Positions 11,376 to 22,795 of a DNA stretch of 64,000 bases are shown piece by piece. The stretch lies in contig NOKP01000012.1 in assembly GCA_002682825.1 (NCBI GenBank), forward strand, positions 1,116,001-1,180,000. The letters run 5' to 3'. Position numbers and translations under genes: made by a program. Numbering within the stretch: position 1 is the stretch's first letter; each line of letters starts with the position of its first letter. This stretch comes from Neonectria sp. B-13. Its lineage: Eukaryota; Ascomycota; Sordariomycetes; Hypocreales; Nectriaceae. Below the pieces are notes generated by a model, which worked only from the letters and a program-made list of their open reading frames with translations, was not told where the DNA came from and made no database searches.

Positions 11376-12117
11376 TTGGAACAATAAAAGACACGGAGAT
11401 ACACACGGTGGCACGAACGGTCGACCATTGCTTTGCGAAAGCCCATAAACGAGAACCTGAACATGTGTGTTATTTAGCAAAAGCCACACGAATGGCGAGA
11501 GAAGCAATTGATTATTGCTTGGCGAATGCCTATTGGAACGGTATCATGGAGGAATTATTATGGCTTGGCTGAAGCACAGACATCATATGGACCTAGTCGT
11601 AAGTCTTGCAACATAACTGTAGTTAATAGGAATGTAGTGCGCAGCCTGTTCATTTTGCACTAGATTACAGGACGATGAGGGAAACGGCCAGAGGTGTAGC
11701 AACTGTAGGTCTAGGTGAGACATGAAATTATCTTGACTTAGAAGCTCTACTGTAAATCGTAACTCTGTCTCAACTCCGGTCCATATGAGCTTGGTGCAAT
11801 AGTGAAACTGAAACCAGAATTTGCCCTCAACGTTTGAAACACGGCCCCTCACCAGTCCGTAATTTTAGTTAGTACACTGAGAGCAGCCTAGAAACTCTTA
11901 GTGAAGGACAACTAGCAGTCTTGCCCTCTTGAGGAAAATACGCGACAGCTATATATTCGTTGAACGGTCTCAGCTGACTGGCATCGAATATCATCATTTT
12001 AAAACTCTCATTAAATAGAGGGGCCATTCCTTGAAGATCAACATATCCAGGATTCCGTCTGACTATTGCTATCATCATTGCCATCACCATTAGTATCCTA
12101 GCTCTTAGTGTTGTTTA
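11376..12117. other. Spacer between convergent genes
   Basis: Contains the overlapping frame 11357-11572 mentioned with the upstream gene, otherwise no supported feature. Confidence 0.45.
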
Positions 12118-13932
12118 CTAGCTCTCGGCATCTGAGTCACCATAACTGTAGCCGTCCGTCTCGTAGCCCTCGTTGTCGGAGCCCTCGGTGTTGTAGACTT
12201 CGGTGTTGTAGACCTCGGTGTCGTTGGAGCCAGAGTACTCATCGGTAATCGAGGTCCCAGTATGACTAGCTGGATTGCCTTCAGGATCATTTGACCTACT
12301 CTTCCCCATGTGTCTCACCCACGATGCTAGGGTCCTGTACAACTTTCTCACCAGATCCATGATGATCAACAAGACTGGTATCGCAACGATAACAACAACA
12401 GGGCTTCCAGAAACCACAGCCGTTCCATACCCAAGAATCTTTGCTCCAAGCGTGACGTCCTTGAACATGCCCACGATAAAAGACGACAAGACAAGTGCTC
12501 CATACGTCGATAAAGCAACAATAAGTATCTTGGCAAGGTAGGGCCGGGCTCTCCTGTAGATGTGATTCGTCTGGAGTATGCTTTCTTGTTCTTTGAGAAT
12601 ACGAATGAGTAACAAGACGGTGAGAATTACCAGGACAACAGCTCCAAGAAGGACCACAACGCCGAAAAAGTCATAGAGCAGATTACCCAGATCCTTGAAT
12701 CGTGACTGCATGCTCAATATGCCGGAAGCAAGCGACATTGGCAGAAATATGGTGGCCAAGAGAGTTAACTGCTGAACGCTCCCGGTCTGATCCGCAGTCC
12801 GAGCGAGCTCAAGGAACTTCAGATGATGATCCAGGTCATCTGATAATTGGCGTAATTGACGGTTTACGTCTTCACAGCACCACCGTAGCTCCAATTCGAG
12901 TGTGAGGAATCCAGTTCTGATATGATCATCGTTTGTGGAGGAACTCTGCATCGTAAGCTTAATCTCATCTAGCAGAAATTGAATTTTGGCGACCAATTTG
13001 TTGCCCACGTCGGTCAAATAGCGGTATTCATAAGAATCCGACGTGATTTGACTCAGGCGCCACTTCCGTAATGTAAACCAGCGAGCGTCGAACTTTCGCT
13101 TGCGTTGCTTGACGTATTGTGCTGTGAAGGTCTGCAAAAAGTCCGTGAACAGATTCAAGAGGGCGTGATGGTAGTGCAAAATGAGTAGTTTTTTCCAGTT
13201 GTCATTTGTTCTCAATCCCTGATAGCATCTTTCCAGCTGTAGTACTTCGGATACCAGTTTCCGGGTAGTAGTAAACAAATAGCTTCGGTCACTGTCATTG
13301 TATTTCTTCAATACTGACGAAGAAGTGAATACTTTACAAGAGATGAAGACTAGGACGTGTCAATACTGCATATCCAGGTTTGATCTACTAGGGAATCACA
13401 TACCTAATCGCTGTTCATCTGGTCCTTCTCGGAATAGTATTGTCCTTACGGTGTGAGCCCAGGCGTTTGTTTCCACTTGACGCCTTGGCACCATATTCCA
13501 GAGCTTGGAGTCAAAGAATTGGCATCCATCAAGGCGGAAAGACTTCTTCGGGTCGACGCCCCTCCATTGCGATATAAGGGTCTTTAGGGCAGTGCTAGAC
13601 CGAGATGAGAACTTCCACAGTGCGATCAGATGGAGCTGATACGCCTCATTGCGATAAAGCTCATCGATGTAGATTCGGATAGTGCCTTGTTCCTGCACTG
13701 GAAGGGCTTCTAGAGCTGGTTCGAGCTCAGTGAATGTTCTAACACGAACGTGGTTCGCCTTTGTGTTCTCGCTCGTTCCGTTGCTTGATACGGGAATGTC
13801 AAGCACGTCGAGACAGCAATGATTTGTCTTCAGTTTGCCGAGAGAGCTGCGTGGATTTATTACGTTAGGGTCACCTTCGGGTCGCCTTCGAGGAAGTCCG
13901 AGGAGTGCGAGAATTCCCTTGAAGGCATTCAT
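12118..13932 (-). CDS. CorA-like multi-span membrane protein with acidic tail
   Basis: Two exons on the minus strand, 13932-13404 and 13313-12118, joined by a 90-nt GT-AG intron (phase 1); 574 residues. The N-terminal 340 residues are soluble. A typical CorA-like signature follows, 'VQQLTLLATIFLPMSLASGI' (about 370-390), then 'SRFKDLGNLLYDFFGV' and a second span; two more hydrophobic segments lie at roughly 440-465 and 478-500, more than the two spans of classical CorA. The last 45 residues are acidic, with short repeats of the type EVYNTEVYNTEG. Second CorA-like gene in 6 kb, unlike the first in order of domains. Ion transport is inferred from fold only; many fungal members have unknown roles. 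Confidence 0.75.
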
Positions 13933-15477
13933 TGTTGCAATGGGTGCTTGGGAAACAGCATATGAACACAGGGCGGGGTTTTATCACGGCCCAGGTTGGG
14001 ACAAGGCGGTTAGAACTGGCAGAACGACCCCTTTGAGTGCGCGGAGGCTCTTTCTAAGTCTCAGCCGCACATCACCCCGGCAAGGTCATCAATACTTCAA
14101 CAGCCACCTAAGCTGAGCGTGGCTTTATCTACTATTTACCATGATTGGTCAAAGACACATACTGTGACCAGTGCGGAGCCTGTGCACACTCGAAGAGATA
14201 ACACCTCCACCATTTTATTCCTATTATATAGAATTCTATTTACAATTCTAGATTTTGCTAATTTATACATTAGTATACTTTATCGAAGAATACAACCACA
14301 TTCTTACAGGACACAGTACATAGGGCGCTGAAAGCGCCTTGCGACCCTTACATCTGCAGGGGTCAAAAGGGCAGCAGGCTGACTGTATTATGATCGACCG
14401 TGTAGATGATCTTTTAGCTCTGCCAGCGAGACAACGAGGAGCGGGAAAGACACGGCTACCTACAAGCTGCCTTCTCTTTTCGAATTCATGAACATATATT
14501 ATCTTTATTATGTTAATTATAGCTTAAAGTATGAGAGAATACTTCGGCTTAGTTTATCCACTTTCAAACACTCGAATAAATATCTTGCAATTCTTTAAGA
14601 ATTTAGTATGGAAGAATTCTAACTCTATATTCTCTTAGCTCTGAGATTCAATCAATAGTATGTTGGTGAGGGTGACCTGAAGATGGTGATGGGGGAAAAC
14701 AACCAGTAATTCAAACGCAGATTACGGCAAGGAACGGACACAAAGCGTATTCAGGCTTCCGCGAGGGCAGGTTAAAAACCAGCCAAATCACTAGCAATGT
14801 CAGAACTAAAAGAACTAGTAGCCTTGGGCATCTTGATCAAAGGGGCATTTTAACGTAGTTGATGATTTTAATAACTTCCTGATGGACTCTGTCAGTCTTA
14901 ATCTTCCTTTTATCTTAGGCTTGGGGGGAGCAATTGTTAAAAATAGTCTCTAGCCAATAACAACATAATACCGCCTGCACCATATCGCCTCAATGTCCGC
15001 TGGCCCCAACACAGTAGTCAACAGTGGTCAGTTATTTTACTGTTCACTCAACCTCCTCTTTAATTAACTTACGGAGGTCTATAGCGTTCTCAGAATCAAA
15101 GCGTTAAATGGGATAAGAGACAAAACAAAATCGAGTATTCCTTCAACTTATCTTCCTGTCTTCTTATGCTAAAATCCAGGGGCAGGAAGCTGTTATCTCT
15201 TTCTTAGCAATCAAGTTAAGGGCCGTTATGTTAAGACGAGCTTATTGCCAGGATGGTATATAGCCATGTGACATTAAAAACAACGCCGCGGGTGAAAATT
15301 GTCAATAACTGGACTGGCCTGCTATTAACATTTACAAGGAAGCTAAGTGATGTACACAACAAATCCATCCCGGCCACGACATCATGTCCTCCCAAGAATG
15401 GACTCAAGGAACCAGTTTCCAGATATATTTCAGCTATTATAGTCCCCATCAAGTAACTACATCCTCTAACAGTATAC
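13933..15477. other. AT-rich gene-free stretch
   Basis: No frame of interest. 14200-14660 is conspicuously AT-rich, as in RIP-affected or relic DNA, and just inside it lies a perfect GC-rich hairpin (14324-14338: ggcgct, loop gaa, agcgcc), followed by a 'gaccctt...aggggtc' inverted pair. I cannot assign it to a known element. Confidence 0.4.
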
Positions 15478-18400
15478 TCAAACATCGATTCCCAACCCGC
15501 CAGTGAATGTATACCGAAGACAACCAGCATCGATATAACCTCCAACACCGCCGTTATTACCTTCTGCATGTTAGTCCTGCTCGTTTGACCAGCTATGAGA
15601 GCCAACTTACAGTCTTTGAAAGCTTTGATAAATACTTCGTCACAGGATAGATCGTCGTCCCCAATCGGCTGCTCGATGTCCTGACGTTCCACGGTAGTCT
15701 CGCATCCGTCAACCCAGGAAATACTGTACCAGTACGTGACCTGGTGGTTGTCGAGCCTGTACTGTGAGACAGGACTATCCCCAGACCCCATGTCCTCAAC
15801 AAGGTCATCAATGGGCACAATCTGGCAGAAAGTACCGGCGTTATTATCTTGTGCAGAGGCGCTAATATCAGCATGACCAGGGAAATCGGCTTCGTCCCAG
15901 CATACGGCTGGCTTCAGCCTTAAGGGTGTCTTTGCGGCCTCGGTTGTCTCTTCTGGGGCCTCGCTGGTCGTCGAGTCTGGAGCCTCGCTGGTCGTCGATT
16001 CTGGGGCATCGCCGGTCGTCGATTCTGGGGCATCGCTGGTCGAAGTGGTGGTAGGTTTGGCCGCATTCTCGTCGAAGCTGGCCTTGAACTTGTAGGTGCC
16101 GCATCCAACATCGAAGTTACCCTCACTGTAGGAATGGCCAAGGATGCAACTGACTTCGAGCTTATCCATAGAGTGACCGCAGTCCTCATCGCAGTCGCCT
16201 TCACCACCACTCCAGTCGAACTCAAAGACCCAGCCATCGCAAGAATCATCCCTTGGCGCCACCCTTCTCCTCTGCATACCAGACCAAGAACGTCGTTTCT
16301 TATCGTCGCTGTCGATGTCATTATTCGTCAAGTTCTTGGACAGTTGCTTGCTCTGGTCCTTTTCCACTTCTGTACAGAAGGTAGGGTAAATAGCCCTGAA
16401 GCAGGTGTCTTCGATGCCCTTCATATCGCCTCTACACTCAGCGTCAGGCGTGAGAAGTTCATCATCCAGAATTGAGATGCCCTCGTCAGAAAACAAGTCT
16501 TCGTAATAGCTCTCTGTTTGTTCGTCGATCTCCTGCTCCAGGTCTCCAATGCCGAAATCTTCTGGCTGGTAGTCACCCCATACAATAGGAACCTCTGAGA
16601 CTATCGTGGTCGTGGTTGTACTTCGGTCCCCCGAAGCACAGCCAGTCACGGGAGAACACGTCCCCAACTCGGTGCTGCATTTTGGTCTTGTTAGTCGCTC
16701 CTTTCTTTGAAAATGGGACGGAGCTAATTAGGAATTGCATACCTTGAATATCCCGTTCCTTGGGAAATATACGAAATCGTCTTCGTGCACACGGGTGGCG
16801 CTGTAGCGGAGCAAACAGACTCTGAAATTGTCGTCTCACTGTTTCCAGTGGAGGAATTTTCATTGTCGTCGTCGTCACCATCGTCGTCGCCGTTGTCGTT
16901 GTCTGAATCTTCTGGGTCGGGATTGGACGTTGGAGGCGGGGGTATATTGATAGGCGGGATCCCAATGGGAATCCATCTCCATCCTCCAGGGAAGAGAATG
17001 AAAACATTACCATCATCATCCGTAGCTGTCGCGGTCCTTGTGTTCGTAGCGTACTCGGGATCCTGAGATGGGACGTAGGTGACGACTCCACCATCAGTGC
17101 CAGTCACCACCGTCTCCGGCGAGTCTGTAGTTGTTTGCACTGTGGTAGTTGCAGGGGCAGGTGCAGTCTGGCCTTCGGAAGCCGTTGTCGTGTCTTGTGA
17201 GCCTCCAGAGGACACTGATGTGCCTGCTAAGCTCGTGGCTGTGCTTCCCTCCGTCTGGCCGGTTGAGGTTGATGATTCCTGTACTGGTGTTCCAGCTGTT
17301 TTCGACGAGCCCGTTGGGTCGACCGGGGATGAAGAATCTGTTGCTGTCCCAGTTTGGTCTGCAGAGGTTCCAGTGTCGGTTTGGCCTGGAGGCTGGTCTG
17401 AAGAAGAGCCGGTTTCACTGTGAGCTGTACCATCTGTTCCTGTGCCAGTCTCAGTTTGGCCTGTAGAGTCTGTAGCATCAATTGTGTTTCCAGTCTTGGT
17501 CTGGCCTGCGGTATCCGTTCCGGTCTGCACCATGCTAGTCTGGTCTGTTCCCGTTCCGGTATGGTCTGTGGGGTTGACAATCCCGGTCTGACCTGTGGTG
17601 TCTGTCGAAGTGCCAGTCTCAGACTTGCCGGGAGTGGCTGTTGCCCTTCCAGTCCGGTCTGTAGAGGTACCAGTCTCAGTCTGACCTGTACCAGTCTCGC
17701 TTGTACCGCCTCCAATCTCCGTCTGTCCTACGGAACCCGGTAACGTGTCTGTACTCTCTGTGGAGAAGGTAGGTGTGTCCGTTTGGTCAAGTGATGATGG
17801 GGCTGATGTACCCACATGGTCCCCGGAGGCAGTCGACGTCCGTTCCTGACCTTCAGAGACTGTTGACTCTTGCCCTGGAGTTCCTGGGACAGTCCCAGTG
17901 CTTATCTGGCCTGTGGACATAACAGAAGTCTGCTCTGGGTTTTCAGAAGCCGTTCCCGTCTCGTTCTCGCCAGAGGAAACCGATGCTGTTCCGACAGGGT
18001 TTCCCGAAGCAATCGAGGTCTGTGCCTGACCTTCAGACACTGTCGACTTTTGTCCAGGGATTTCAGAGCCTAGCGATGTCCCAGTTGGGTTTCCGGGAGC
18101 ATTGCTAGTGCTCATCTGGCCTGTGGGTATAGCAGAAGTCTGCTCAGGGTTTTCAGAAGCCGTTCCGGTCTTGTTCTCGCCAGATGAAGCCGATTCCGTT
18201 TCGACAGGGTTTCCCGAACCAATCGAGGTCTGTGTCTTACCCTCAGAAACTGTTGACTCTTTTCCTGGGGTTCCTGGGACAGACTCAGTCCTTGTCCGGC
18301 TTGTGGATATAGCAGACGTCTGTCCTAGGGTTTCAGAAGCCGCTCCTGTCCCGTTCTCGCCAGAAGCCGATGCTGTTACGGCAGGGTTGCCCGAGGCAGA

Positions 18401-19264
18401 CGACGTCCGTCTTTGACCCTCAGAAATAGTTGACTCTTGTCCTGGGGTTCCTGAGGTAGCCTCGGTACTTGTCTGGCCCGTTGAAATTGGAGATGTCTGG
18501 CCCGAACTTTCTGAGGCTGTTTCTGTCTCGTTCTTGCTAGAGGAAGCCGATGTTGTTCTAACCGGGGTACCAGAAGCCGTCAACGTCGTGGAAAGCGACG
18601 GTTGACCCATGGTTCCGGAGCCTACAGGTTCCTCCGTATGGCCATCAGATACCGTTGAGAAAACCACGCTCCCAGAGACTGCAGAGGTGTTTGTCTGACC
18701 AGGAACTATTGAAGTCTGCGCTGGATTGCCAGACGTGGGTGGTATCTGCACGGAAGCCCCAGATTCTGTTGAAGGAATTGTGCTTTCGGAAGCAATTCTA
18801 GTCTCAGCATAACTCGAAGGGGCCGTGAGTTCCAGTTCCGTGTTTGTAGGTGCTGATGTCTCTGTCTGGCCTGCAGAAATTGTTGAGTTGCGCCCTGGAG
18901 TTTCATAGACGGCTGAAGTCCCTCCAGAATTTACATGTGTTGGCGTCTCTGTAAGGTCTGTAGAGTTTGACAGAGTGTTTTCAGGGTTGCCGTAGCCTGT
19001 GGAAGTCCCTTTGGGATTTCCGTCTGCGTCTGTAATAATTGATGATATGGACGACGACGAAAGGGATGAAACGAAGGATGAAAAGACAGATGGCTCTGTT
19101 GGGGGCAAGTAGGGCTCTGTCTGGGTCGATGTCGGAAGCAAGGTCCCTGACGGGTTCAAAGAGAGGGTAGAGGAAGATCTCGGTCGACAGGGGCCGTGGG
19201 CATATACCGGCGTGACTGCCAGGTATAACACAGCCAGGAAGCCAAACTTCCGCAGCGAAAGCAT
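15478..19264 (-). CDS. Large mucin-like secreted surface protein
   Basis: Three exons: 19264-16743, 16674-15611, 15560-15478; introns 68 and 50 nt, phases fit, 1222 residues. Signal peptide at 1-21 (MLSLRKFGFLAVLYLAVTPVYA). Residues about 30-760 are Ser/Thr/Gly-rich, with four copies of a 60-70 residue unit (blocks such as GQTSAISTGQ, PGQESTVSEGQ, SGENETGTASE), then short Thr/Gly/Asp units. After a Pro-rich hinge comes a Cys-patterned region common to large fungal wall proteins ('PPVCTKTISYISQGTGYS', 'CSPVTGC'), two dibasic sites (KKRR, QRRR) suggesting Kex2-type cleavage, and the C-terminal motif 'CNNGGVGGYIDAGCLRYTF', formed only after splicing, which supports the last intron. Probably heavily O-glycosylated and cell-wall or secreted; exact role unknown. 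The antisense strand carries long spurious frames. Confidence 0.8.
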
Positions 19265-20301
19265 GATGAGATGGTGAATTTGAGAAGTGAATGTCAGTTG
19301 AAAACAAGAACGGGGAACAAATGGGTGGATGAAGGAATGGAAGCACAACGAGGTCAACCAAGGATGGGAAGAGAGCGGGTGATAAGATGTCAACCAGGGA
19401 GACAGACATATCAAGTGTCCCTAGAGAGTAGTAGACAATGGACCCGATATAGAATTGCCCGATCAACAATCTCGTCGTGCGTTCATGGTGGGCTATGCAA
19501 ACACAGCCAGTATAGAGTTTCTGCAGCTAAGATTAAGGTCTGCTTCAAGTACAGCATAGGGCTCGCCGAATCTCGGCAGTATTCACGACCAACACTATTT
19601 GGATCGAATCATCTCAACGCGGACCCGTAAGGAGCGTTTCAGAAAACTGACAATTGCATTTCTAGAGCGGACCAACAACCAACAAATGTCACATGCGCTC
19701 CGGGTACTCCCGCCCAAGCCTCTTCCGCCAAAACTGCCGAAGAACAGTTAGGCCACTAAAGCACCTAAAAATATGTCGTCAGGTCATGACCCTGGCGTTT
19801 CGGTGGGAATACGAGGTCCGCTGTTGGTTGTGTTCTGCAGAAGGATGCGACGGAGCCAGAGTAATGGTTGCTACATTGTTGATCCTTCCTGGGGGCCAAC
19901 GATTTCTAGAATTAGAACCAACAACGAAGTTTCCAAGCGGGGCAACAGACTTTTCACAGCCGCTGATACGTTGTAAAATGTGTACGTCCTTTGTTTCTCG
20001 TTTGACGAAGACTGCGGTTGAGATTACGGTGTTGGTGCGTTTGTCGACGAAACCCCTAGCAATTTTCCCCAGCGTTTCAATTGAAGCATGCCGGCCAGGC
20101 ACGGATGTACGCTCAGTTGTAAAATGAAGAAGGTGCAGGGAGGTAAAGAGACCTGTTACTCTGCGTCCTGCCATCCATCAAGTCACGTATAAGCCGGACC
20201 TAGGCCACACACAGTCAATTCCACCATCGGTCGTTGATGTTTCCATCCATTCGCTTGGCCTGCCACCATCCCCTCAAGCAATCTTCTTCCTCTCCTTCAT
20301 T
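19265..20301. other. Divergent promoter interval, no clear gene
   Basis: Separates the mucin-like gene (minus) and metallopeptidase (plus). A 131-codon minus-strand frame (19779-20174) begins at an ATG but overlaps an equally long plus-strand frame, has no motif, and I do not call it. Confidence 0.4.
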
Positions 20302-21709
20302 ATGCGCATTTCTTTGCTCGTCGGGCTCTTCGCCGGGCTTAGTCAGGCCGTTGACCTCTTCACCACTTGGGAGCTAGACACTCATTGCCGTGGAAGCCAA
20401 GGCAAAGCCCTGACTAAGGCCTACCAGGATTCTGCCTTGATGGTGACCAAGGCCCTGGAGGATCTGAAGACAATTCAGAAACCAAGACCTGCGAGGGTCA
20501 CCCGCTCCAACAGTGCCACCATCAGAGAATGGGATCGTGTCGCGAGGGCCGTGACCAATATGTTTGGCTTTGTTCCCGATCAAGCAGGGCACAGTCCCGA
20601 CGAGGACTACATGGCCGCCGTCCTTTGTAAGCTGTCTATGCCTTCGAATATGGAATTAAATCCGCTGACCATGTTCTCGCAGATGTCTTCAACCGCATGA
20701 ATGAGGCAATGCAGGGTCCCCACAATGTACCAGAAAACGGCTACGCGGGCGTGTACTATAAACCGCTCATTATGTGCGGGCCCGGTGCCTGGAAATGGGT
20801 TTCCAGATATTCTATAGACCCCAATGATCCAGAAGAACGTTCACTTGCTACGACAAAGCCTCGATTGTTGGGCGATGCGATAGGCGCTTGGGTATACGGT
20901 ACGCGATACATAGTCAACGGCGACCCGACTCACGTTGGGCCTTGCAAAAAGTCCAACACGTATGCTGTTACCATGACGAGGTGGGACTTTATCACGTTCT
21001 GTGATCTCTCCTTCGAAGCCCCCGTGGCCGAGACCAAATCTCTGGTGGACAACAAGAACGATTTCAAAGAAGGAGACAAGCTAGATTCATTTGCTCAAAA
21101 CAGTCTTCAGCGTATCATGGTGCACGAGTTTGCACATTATTACGGTGCTGATGCTCATGGCCTCCCCAGCGATCGAAGAGGTATGTTACTCTCCTTTATT
21201 AATGGTCGTTGATATAATTGTGTTGCTTGATTGCATATACTGACCTTGCTCATCTATCAAGTGCATGACATGCAAACTGTCTCGAAGGATGGTAAGTTGG
21301 TCTGGCTTGGCGCCGGCGACGTACTTACTACAGAAAACCCAGCCGGTGAACTGAAAAGAAGTGATACATGTGAGTTACAAATTATCTGTGTCCGCTTTTA
21401 TCGGAAGATAAATTCCTGTGTCCACTGGTAAACGAGACCCAGTCACTGACGTTGAGCGGTGCCAGATGGCTACGTTAGGGTAACAAGATTAGCCGTGTCT
21501 CATACAGGAGAGAATGCTAGGAACTCCGGACCTCACAAAGCCACAAATAACGCTGAGAGTTTTGCTTACTTTGCGATCATGGCGTAAGTTTCCTAGCCCG
21601 TACTCCGTTTCGTTTCATGGTTATTAACGTGTTTCCTCCCCTTTCCAGATACTTGGACAACTTCGACTGGGCAGGCAACGGTAAAGCAAAAGTTGTCACC
21701 ACGCCATGA
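20302..21709 (+). CDS. Secreted zincin-type metallopeptidase (HExxH)
   Basis: Five exons: 20302-20626, 20683-21180, 21262-21369, 21466-21583, 21649-21709 (GT-AG introns of 56, 81, 96 and 65 nt); 369 residues. Signal peptide 1-16 (MRISLLVGLFAGLSQA). The zinc-binding helix 'RIMVHEFAHYYGADAHG' (HEFAH about residues 254-258) identifies a metallopeptidase; the catalytic Glu is present. The later 'NNAESFAYFAIMAYLDN' matches the helix that follows the active site in fungal deuterolysin/Lys-specific-type relatives. The third zinc ligand cannot be fixed by eye. Likely extracellular protein degradation. The family is often annotated only as 'putative peptidase domain'. Confidence 0.75.
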
Positions 21710-21919
21710 CGGATTTACAGGTTTTGGGTGTGAATGCTGCGAAGGTGGGCATCTTCACCGGTAGAGTGAGACCAGTGGTGGTGCTGGAGTGCAATGACGA
21801 GAATACTATGGATAAACACCAGTTCCCCCAAGCCATACAGCTAAACCGTTTCGAGATCATATCCCTTCTTCATTTGCCTCTTATATGTAGACAACCGTTC
21901 TTATTCCGCCTTGGTCTAA

Positions 21920-22795
21920 TTACCAAGCACTCGCACCTTTTCCAAGCATCATCAAGCCTTTTTTATCGTTGACGATAGCTGCTCTATGATAATCCCACGA
22001 CGAGACGGTGGCACCCTGCTCAACCAGCACTTGCAGTGGCTTTGCCACCTTCTCCTGCCAGAAGGGGTATGGTGACCGCATGCCCGGACTAAGCGTGAGA
22101 TCTGGGAGTGTAGGGTCCTGGAACTCAGTGCGTCCTTCCCGGCTGCTCCATGTCAGAATCAAGGTGAAGGTTGCCAGTTCGTCATGTCCTCCAGAGCTAT
22201 CATGGTTGTTGTCGTCCAGGCTGGCCAGAGTAATGCCGTTGAATAGATATCTGTCGCTTCCGCCAGAAAGTGTTGCCCCCTCTCGGTAAAGAAGATAATC
22301 TATCAAGGTAGTTTCGATAGCCTTCACTCCCGGCTCAACTAGGCCCGCAAGTCCGCGGATCGTCAAAACTTCCAACATGGGCTCCCAGAGGACGCCTCTA
22401 TAAGTTGTCGTCAGGACATGAGGGCTTGCTCCATCGCGATTGTGATACAGAGTCAGGGCTCGGGGCCTCTGGGAGAGAAATGGCTGCAGCGGCGCGAGAA
22501 TCTTGTCCAGGCCAGGGTTCCTTGGAGGGGCAGAGTCAGGGCTAGCAGTAGAAGTGACAGCTGAGAGGAAAGCGGCTGATGGTTTGGTACCGTCAAACCA
22601 GCCGACCATCAACATGATGTCGCATGTATCGTCCACTGCTTCGCCTCTCGTCACATAACGGAAGTTGGGCTCCTTGGTAATCGTGTCCATGGTTTGGTAC
22701 CATTCTGGGGACACATCGACCTTGTCCCGAGAAGACGGTTGGAAAAACAGACGGATGATGCTGACAGCATTTTTGAATTCCCCGTCTTCGGCCAT
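21920..22795 (-). CDS. Conserved-looking hypothetical protein
   Basis: Single exon, 291 residues, from ATG 22795 in a good context (upstream ATGs in the open frame would add an Arg-rich, unlikely leader). Soluble, no signal peptide or span. Contains 'CDIMLMVGWFDGTKPSAAFL', a 'HNRDGASPHVLTT' segment and a C-terminal 'GSDRYLFNGITLASLDD' region; the alternation of strands and helices could fit a dimeric alpha/beta-barrel or NTF2-like fold, but I do not recognise a family. Transcribed toward the metallopeptidase (convergent, 210 bp apart). Confidence 0.6.
   Translation of the reverse strand: MAEDGEFKNAVSIIRLFFQPSSRDKVDVSPEWYQTMDTITKEPNFRYVTRGEAVDDTCDIMLMVGWFDGTKPSAAFLSAVTSTASPDSAPPRNPGLDKILAPLQPFLSQRPRALTLYHNRDGASPHVLTTTYRGVLWEPMLEVLTIRGLAGLVEPGVKAIETTLIDYLLYREGATLSGGSDRYLFNGITLASLDDNNHDSSGGHDELATFTLILTWSSREGRTEFQDPTLPDLTLSPGMRSPYPFWQEKVAKPLQVLVEQGATVSSWDYHRAAIVNDKKGLMMLGKGASAW

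Noticed and set aside
12275..12541. Short plus-strand frames within the second CorA-like gene
   Set aside because: Shadows; the minus-strand gene has a spliced, phase-consistent model with membrane spans.
17079..18416. Long plus-strand frames opposite the mucin-like gene
   Set aside because: Their repeats only mirror the Ser/Thr repeats of the minus-strand gene; no start context or family.
19779..20174. 131-codon minus-strand frame with ATG
   Set aside because: Overlaps an equally long plus-strand frame, no motif, lies in a divergent promoter interval.
21474..21512. Extra mini-intron in the metallopeptidase gene
   Set aside because: First considered to join two exons, but the sequence reads through in frame from 21466 to 21583 without it, and the implied intron would be under 40 nt.
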